A stretch of 64,000 nt of DNA from Sinorhizobium meliloti (lineage in GTDB: Bacteria; Pseudomonadota; Alphaproteobacteria; Rhizobiales; Rhizobiaceae), in NCBI RefSeq assembly GCF_035610345.1, contig NZ_CP141213.1, positions 124,001 to 188,000 of the forward strand, written 5' to 3'. A model generated the notes under the pieces. That model was not told the origin of the DNA, did no database searches, and saw only the letters and a list, made by a program, of their open reading frames with translations. A program made the position numbers and the translations under genes. This document shows positions 59,955 through 64,000 of the stretch, piece after piece. Numbering within the stretch: position 1 is the first letter of the stretch; each line of letters starts with the position of its first letter.

Positions 59955-61244
59955 ATGACGAGAGTGCTTGTGGTCGGCGCCTCCGGCCTGATCGGCTCCG
60001 CCGTGTGCGCGGGGCTCCATGGCCGTGGAAGCGAGATCGTCCGCGCGGTCCGGCCCGGCTCGGCACCAAGCCTCCACACGGCCGGCAGGGCTCTTGAACT
60101 CGACCTTCGGTCCGTCGGCCCTGAAGACTGGCTGCCGCATCTCTCAGGTATCGACGCCGTGGTAAACTGCGCGGGAACGCTCCAGGACGGTCCGGGAGAG
60201 GATACGACGGCAGTCCATGCCCGCGGTCCCGCCTCCCTCTTCAAAGCCTGCGAGCAGGCGGGGGTGCGGCGCGTCATCCACTTTTCGGCAATGGGGGTCG
60301 ACAGGGCCCAGCCGTCGCCCTTTTCGCGCACCAAGCTTCAGGGCGACGAAGCGCTGATGGCATGCGATCTCGACTGGATCATCCTGCGCCCCTCCGTCGT
60401 GCTCGGCCCTGGAGCCTACGGCGCCAGCGCTCTTTTCAGGGGCCTCGCCGCTCTGCCCTGGCTGCCGGTCATGCCGAACACCGGCTTGCTTCAGGTCGTG
60501 CGCCTCGAAGGCGTAGTGCGCACGGTCGAGATATTCGTCGACCGGAATGCTCCTTCGCGGCTTATCCTCGAGGTCGCGGGACCCGAGGCCCTGTCGTTCA
60601 AAGACGTGGTAGGCGCCTACAGGCGCTGGTTCGGATGGCCCGCTGCTCGCGTCGTGAACATGCCAACGCCGCTCGCGAACCTCACCTACAAGCTCAGCGA
60701 TATCGCCGGGGCACTGGGCTGGCGACCGCCGACCCGCAGCACCGCGCAGAAGGAGATCGTGCGCGGCGCCGTCGGCGACATCCGGGCGTGGGCCGAGACG
60801 ACCGGGATAGAACCGGTGGCGCTCGCAGACGCACTGGCGAGAACGCCGGTCTCCGTTCAGGAGCGCTGGTTCGCCAAGCTCTATCTGCTCAAGCCCGTCA
60901 TCTTCGTCGTCCTCCCGCTCTTCTGGATCACGACGGGCGTCATCTCGCTCACATCGGGGTATGAGATCGGCGTTGATCTGATGGAACGAGGAGGCGCCGG
61001 CGTTCTTGCAGGGCCGAGCGTCATTGCCGGAGCCCTTGCCGATATCCTGATCGGCATGGCAATTGCGTTTCGCCGCACCAGCCGCATCGGCCTTTACGGC
61101 GCGCTCGGCCTCTCGCTTTTCTATGCCATCGCCGGAACGGTCCTGCTCCCGGAATTGTGGAACGAGCCGCTTGGGCCGCTTCTGAAGATCTGGCCCATCC
61201 TGGTACTGCATCTCGCTGCCCTCGCAATCCTGGAGGAGCGTTGA
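59955..61244 (+). CDS. NAD(P)-binding SDR fused to a DoxX-like membrane domain
   Basis: This 429-residue fusion has an N-terminal atypical SDR/NmrA-like domain (about 1-290) with VLVVGASGLIGSAV for cofactor binding, VIHFSAMGVD and a WIILRPSVVLGPG block. The C-terminal 130 residues have four hydrophobic helices of the DoxX-like type (KPVIFVVLPLFWITTGVISL and onwards). The same two-domain plan occurs in uncharacterised bacterial proteins. Its stop overlaps the ATG of the next gene (TGATG), another membrane protein, so they likely act together in the membrane. Substrate unknown. Confidence 0.82.
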   Translation: MTRVLVVGASGLIGSAVCAGLHGRGSEIVRAVRPGSAPSLHTAGRALELDLRSVGPEDWLPHLSGIDAVVNCAGTLQDGPGEDTTAVHARGPASLFKACEQAGVRRVIHFSAMGVDRAQPSPFSRTKLQGDEALMACDLDWIILRPSVVLGPGAYGASALFRGLAALPWLPVMPNTGLLQVVRLEGVVRTVEIFVDRNAPSRLILEVAGPEALSFKDVVGAYRRWFGWPAARVVNMPTPLANLTYKLSDIAGALGWRPPTRSTAQKEIVRGAVGDIRAWAETTGIEPVALADALARTPVSVQERWFAKLYLLKPVIFVVLPLFWITTGVISLTSGYEIGVDLMERGGAGVLAGPSVIAGALADILIGMAIAFRRTSRIGLYGALGLSLFYAIAGTVLLPELWNEPLGPLLKIWPILVLHLAALAILEER

Positions 61245-61717
61245 TGCTGTACTTCGTTCTCAAGTTCCTGCACATCATCGGCGCCTCCGTCCTCCTCGGC
61301 ACAGGCGCCGGGATCGCGTTCTTCATGCTTCTGGCGCATCGGACCGGCCGCACGGAAACGGTCGCGGCCGTGGCCCGCATGGTCGTCGTCGCCGATTTTC
61401 TTTTCACCGCCACCGCCGTGGTGTTGCAGCCCGTCACGGGGATCGCCCTTGCCTGGAACGTCGGCTATTCGCTCACGGAAGGATGGATCCTGCTCTCGCT
61501 TCTCCTCTACGTGATCACAGGTGCATTCTGGCTGCCGGTGGTGTGGATGCAGATGGAAATGCGCCGGCTCGCCGAAACGGCACGCAAGTCCGGCGAGCCG
61601 CTGCCGAAGCGCTATCATCAACTTTTCCGCCTATGGTTTGCCTTCGGCTTCCCGGCCTTCGGCGCCGTCGTCGCAATCTTCTGGCTCATGATCACGCGGC
61701 CGATATTCGACTGGTAA
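61244..61717 (+). CDS. DUF2269-family membrane protein
   Basis: This 157-residue protein has four helices typical of DUF2269: MLYFVLKFLHIIGASVLLG, then VARMVVVADFLFTATAVVLQ, a LLSLLLYVITGAFWLPVVWM helix and a final FPAFGAVVAIFWLMITRP. The HxxxA and LQPVTG elements are family landmarks. It is translationally coupled to the SDR-DoxX gene. Function unknown; a redox-linked or small-molecule membrane partner is possible. Confidence 0.85.
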   Translation: MLYFVLKFLHIIGASVLLGTGAGIAFFMLLAHRTGRTETVAAVARMVVVADFLFTATAVVLQPVTGIALAWNVGYSLTEGWILLSLLLYVITGAFWLPVVWMQMEMRRLAETARKSGEPLPKRYHQLFRLWFAFGFPAFGAVVAIFWLMITRPIFDW

Positions 61718-61884
61718 TGTCGAAGGCGGGTTGACCAGATCTGAACCGGAGCACTCGCGGTTCTCCCGCCGATTGGAAAATGTGTTTTCGACCGTGGCCG
61801 CCGGCAAAGTGATCGGGTCCTCTCCTGTCGCCTGGTCCGGACGCACCGCCCGCGACGAACAGGTCGTGAGTTCCTCACTGGAGC

Positions 61885-62829
61885 CTAGCTTTTCAACGCG
61901 CTTTCAACCGCTTCCTTTGCCGGTGCGCCGTTAAAAGTCGTCACCCCTTCAAGCCACGGGGCGACTGCCTCGGGATGAGCCTTCAGCCAATCGGCAGCGG
62001 CTTCCTTTGGGTCTTTGCCGTCGTTCAATATCCCGTTCATGATCTCGTTTTCCATCTCCAGGGTGAAGCGCAGGTTCGTCACGAATCTCGCGACATTCGG
62101 GCATTCCTGCGCATAACCCGCCCGGATGTTGGTATAGATATCGGCACCGCCGTAGTTCGGCCCGAAATAGGCGTCCGCGCCCGAAAGGTAATCGATCTGG
62201 TAGCGCGAGTTCATCGGATGCGGAGCCCATCCGAGAAAGACGATCCACTGGTCGTCCTTTGTCGCTCTTTCGACCTCGGCGAGCATGCCCTGCTCGGATG
62301 ACTCCACGAGCTCCCAGCCGGTCAGCCCGAAGTCGCCCTTTTCGATCATGTCGAGGATCATGCGGTTGCCGTTGTTGCCGGGCTCGATCCCGTAGATCTT
62401 GCGGCCGAATCTGTCGGAGAACTTCTGGAGGTCGGAAATGTCCTTGACGCCTGCATCGGCGACGTATTTCGGTACGGCGAACGTATATTTCGCGCCGGTG
62501 AGGTTCGGACCGATCACTTCGATCGACTTGTCCTCCAGGAACGGCTTGCGGTCGGCTTCCATGCTCGGCTGCCAATCCCCGAGATAGACGTCGATGTCCT
62601 TGTTCTTCATGCTCGCATAGGTGACGGGGATAGATAGGAGCTTGCTCTGCGGCGCGTAGCCGAGCGCTTCGAGAATGGTCGAGGCGACAGCCGTCGTCGA
62701 CGTGATGTCGGTCCAGCCGACATCGGAGAAACGGACGGTCTTGCAGCTCTCCGGCTCAGCGGCAGCGGCGACGCCGATCGTCATGAGCAGCCCGGCGGTC
62801 ATTGCAGTGATCTGTTTCAGCATTGTCAT
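61885..62829 (-). CDS. Choline-binding periplasmic protein, ChoX-like
   Basis: This 314-residue OpuAC-type binding protein has a signal peptide ending near VAAAAE. The choline aromatic box is seen as W39 (DVGWTD), W86 (GDWQPS), Y115 (AKYTFA) and W201 (LGWAPHP). The spacing 47-29-86 equals that of the box I remember for S. meliloti ChoX (W43, W90, Y119, W205). No permease or ATPase gene follows; the next gene downstream is convergent. It is either an orphan receptor or serves a transporter encoded elsewhere. Start 62829, with 62823 as alternative. Confidence 0.88.
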   Translation of the reverse strand: MTMLKQITAMTAGLLMTIGVAAAAEPESCKTVRFSDVGWTDITSTTAVASTILEALGYAPQSKLLSIPVTYASMKNKDIDVYLGDWQPSMEADRKPFLEDKSIEVIGPNLTGAKYTFAVPKYVADAGVKDISDLQKFSDRFGRKIYGIEPGNNGNRMILDMIEKGDFGLTGWELVESSEQGMLAEVERATKDDQWIVFLGWAPHPMNSRYQIDYLSGADAYFGPNYGGADIYTNIRAGYAQECPNVARFVTNLRFTLEMENEIMNGILNDGKDPKEAAADWLKAHPEAVAPWLEGVTTFNGAPAKEAVESALKS

Positions 62830-62891
62830 GTTCCCTCTTCTTAGGTTCTGTATGCACTGCGAAACTCACGTCAAAAGACCAGAAAGGCGGC

Positions 62892-63722
62892 TCACCAAAG
62901 TGCGCCGCCCGTGATCTGTATGTTCTCCATGGTGATGCCCCTGGCGCCCTCGCCGCAGAGGAAGGCGGCCAGGGCCGCTATCTCGTCGGGCTGAATGATG
63001 CGGTTCTGCGGGTTCTGGGCGGCGATATCCGACATCGCCTCCTCCATCGTCCGCCTTCTGCCCTCCCTTTCGACGACCTGCTGAACGTTGCGGCGCATCA
63101 GTTCCGTTTCAACCCAGGTCGGGCTGATCATCACGCAGGTCACGCCATGCGGCGCCCCTTCGAGGGCTACGCAGCGGGTGAGGCCGAGGAGCCCCGCCTT
63201 CGAGGCGCAATAGGCCGGGTTGTCCTTCCAGCCGACCGTGGCAGCCGTCGAGCCTATATTGATGATGCGGCCCCATTTGCGCCCGATCATCCCGGGCAGC
63301 AGCCGGCGCGTCATTCGGAATGCGCCGTTCAGATTGGTGTCGATGATCTTCAACCATAATTCGTCGGAATGGCCCGACACCGGCTGCTCGGCGGTCGTCC
63401 CTGCGGCATTGACGAGAATGTCGGCCGGGCCGCATGCGGCTTCCGCCGCCGACACGAATAGCTCGATCGCCTCGCTGTCGCGAACGTCCAGATGGCCGGC
63501 GTAAACAGCCGTGCCGCCAACGGCAAGCCGCTTCCGGACCTCGACGATCTCCTGCGGATCGGGATAGGCCGCGGCATCGCTCTGCCGCTCGGCCGCCTCG
63601 CGGACGAAGGAGCCGACGGCGATGTTGGCGCCCTCGGCAGCGAGCGCCTCCGCAATGGCCAGCCCCTGCCCCGTCAATCCGCCGGTGATGACCGCGCTGC
63701 GGCCTTTGAGCCTGCCCGTCAT
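62892..63722 (-). CDS. SDR-family oxidoreductase
   Basis: Classical SDR of 276 residues with SAVITGGLTGQGLAIAEAL (cofactor loop), ILVNAAGTTAEQP, the IINIGSTAAT serine and YCASKAGLLGLTRCVALEG with the Tyr/Lys pair. The C-terminus GITMENIQITGGALW is typical. An insertion of about 15 residues near position 50 (SDAAAYPDPQEI) is unusual. The ATG overlaps the stop of the upstream carboxylase-gamma-like gene. It probably oxidises or reduces a product of that pathway, for example a secondary alcohol or a keto compound. Confidence 0.85.
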   Translation of the reverse strand: MTGRLKGRSAVITGGLTGQGLAIAEALAAEGANIAVGSFVREAAERQSDAAAYPDPQEIVEVRKRLAVGGTAVYAGHLDVRDSEAIELFVSAAEAACGPADILVNAAGTTAEQPVSGHSDELWLKIIDTNLNGAFRMTRRLLPGMIGRKWGRIINIGSTAATVGWKDNPAYCASKAGLLGLTRCVALEGAPHGVTCVMISPTWVETELMRRNVQQVVEREGRRRTMEEAMSDIAAQNPQNRIIQPDEIAALAAFLCGEGARGITMENIQITGGALW

Positions 63723-64000
63723 GACAGATCCTTCAAAGGCTTGCCCAGCCAGTCGCGATAGAAGCCTTCCAAGTCCGGCTCGAAATCATGGACGATCGGA
63801 TAGCCGGGGGCCGCCGCTTCGACTTCGTGCAGATGCGCACATTCGGGGCAGAAGAACTCGCGGATCTCCATCCATTTCGGATCCGGGATATCGCTGTTCG
63901 GGTAGATTTCCCGCAAGCTCTCCTCGGTGTCGCGCACGTTGATCACCGCGTTCAGCTTCCAGTTCCCGCGATAGTCCCCGAAGGAGTGGCCGCATTCGCA
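63719..64000 (-). CDS. Acetone carboxylase gamma-subunit-like zinc protein (partial, N-terminus off the right edge)
   Basis: The frame is open from base 64000 and ends at 63719. It encodes at least 93 residues: CECGHSFGDYRGNWKLNAV, then IREFFCPECAHLHEVEAAA, and FEPDLEGFYRDWLG at the end. The CxC and CPEC pairs suggest a zinc ribbon, and the order matches acetone/acetophenone carboxylase gamma subunits. An in-frame ATG at 63946 is internal, since the family motif CECG lies upstream of it. The large catalytic subunits (hydantoinase A/B types) would lie to the right of the window. Confidence 0.78.
   Translation of the reverse strand, partial: CECGHSFGDYRGNWKLNAVINVRDTEESLREIYPNSDIPDPKWMEIREFFCPECAHLHEVEAAAPGYPIVHDFEPDLEGFYRDWLGKPLKDLS

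Overview
The window looks like an accessory, high-GC replicon of a Sinorhizobium/Ensifer-type alphaproteobacterium. This is inferred from gene content and remembered gene order, not from a database search. The order ugpBAEC, then an ectoine block (doeXCD, enuR, ehuABCD-eutABCDE), an NNP-type MFS gene, a GntR/TRAP/uxuA hexuronate block, and a uxs-uxe glycan operon resembles part of the S. meliloti pSymB chromid. I see no rRNA, tRNA, IS element, integrase or CRISPR array. Most genes sit in compact, translationally coupled operons (ATGA, GTGA or TGATG junctions).

Left part, 1-13.7 kb: a truncated peptide-type ABC binding protein; a VOC protein with a DUF4287 partner; a 1-kb stretch without intact genes that holds a decayed DUF983 fragment and a perfect 13-bp dyad; a carbamoyltransferase cassette resembling sxtI/sxtJ/sxtK, including a 49-residue gene at 6127-6276; a divergent membrane-anchored SGNH esterase; a NarL-type two-component pair; and an M42 peptidase of the NAGGN osmolyte type divergent from a ROK protein.

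Glycan operon and regulators, 14-25 kb: one minus-strand operon encodes UDP-xylose synthase, a UDP-xylose/UDP-glucose 4-epimerase, a membrane GT2 synthase, and a GH26-like glycanase flanked by two secreted DUF995 proteins. An AraC regulator is divergent from it. Next come a TetR/SDR divergent pair with a clear inverted operator pair, a DUF1236 protein and an SMP-30 lactonase.

Signalling operon, 25.0-31.7 kb: six genes encode a GGDEF-EAL protein, a degenerate SiaB-like ATPase, a STAS-like domain fused to a SAM methyltransferase, a SiaA-like PP2C phosphatase receptor, an intact SiaB-like kinase and a SiaC-like STAS protein. I regard this doubled partner-switch module as the most unusual system in the window.

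Catabolism, 32-54.5 kb: the GntR-TRAP-idnD-uxuA operon handles hexuronate or sugar-acid uptake and breakdown. The ectoine block encodes uptake (EhuABCD), ring opening and deacetylation (EutD, EutE), the EutABC enzymes proposed for hydroxyectoine, and conversion of diaminobutyrate to aspartate (DoeD, DoeC). EnuR and an AsnC/Lrp regulator sit with it.

Right part, 54.5-64 kb: a GST; the ugpBAEC glycerol-3-phosphate importer; an SDR-DoxX fusion with a DUF2269 membrane protein; an orphan choline-binding protein that keeps the ChoX aromatic box; and an SDR coupled to an acetone-carboxylase-gamma-like gene cut by the window edge. Osmolyte handling (ectoine, choline, NAGGN peptidase) and cell-surface glycans are the recurring themes.
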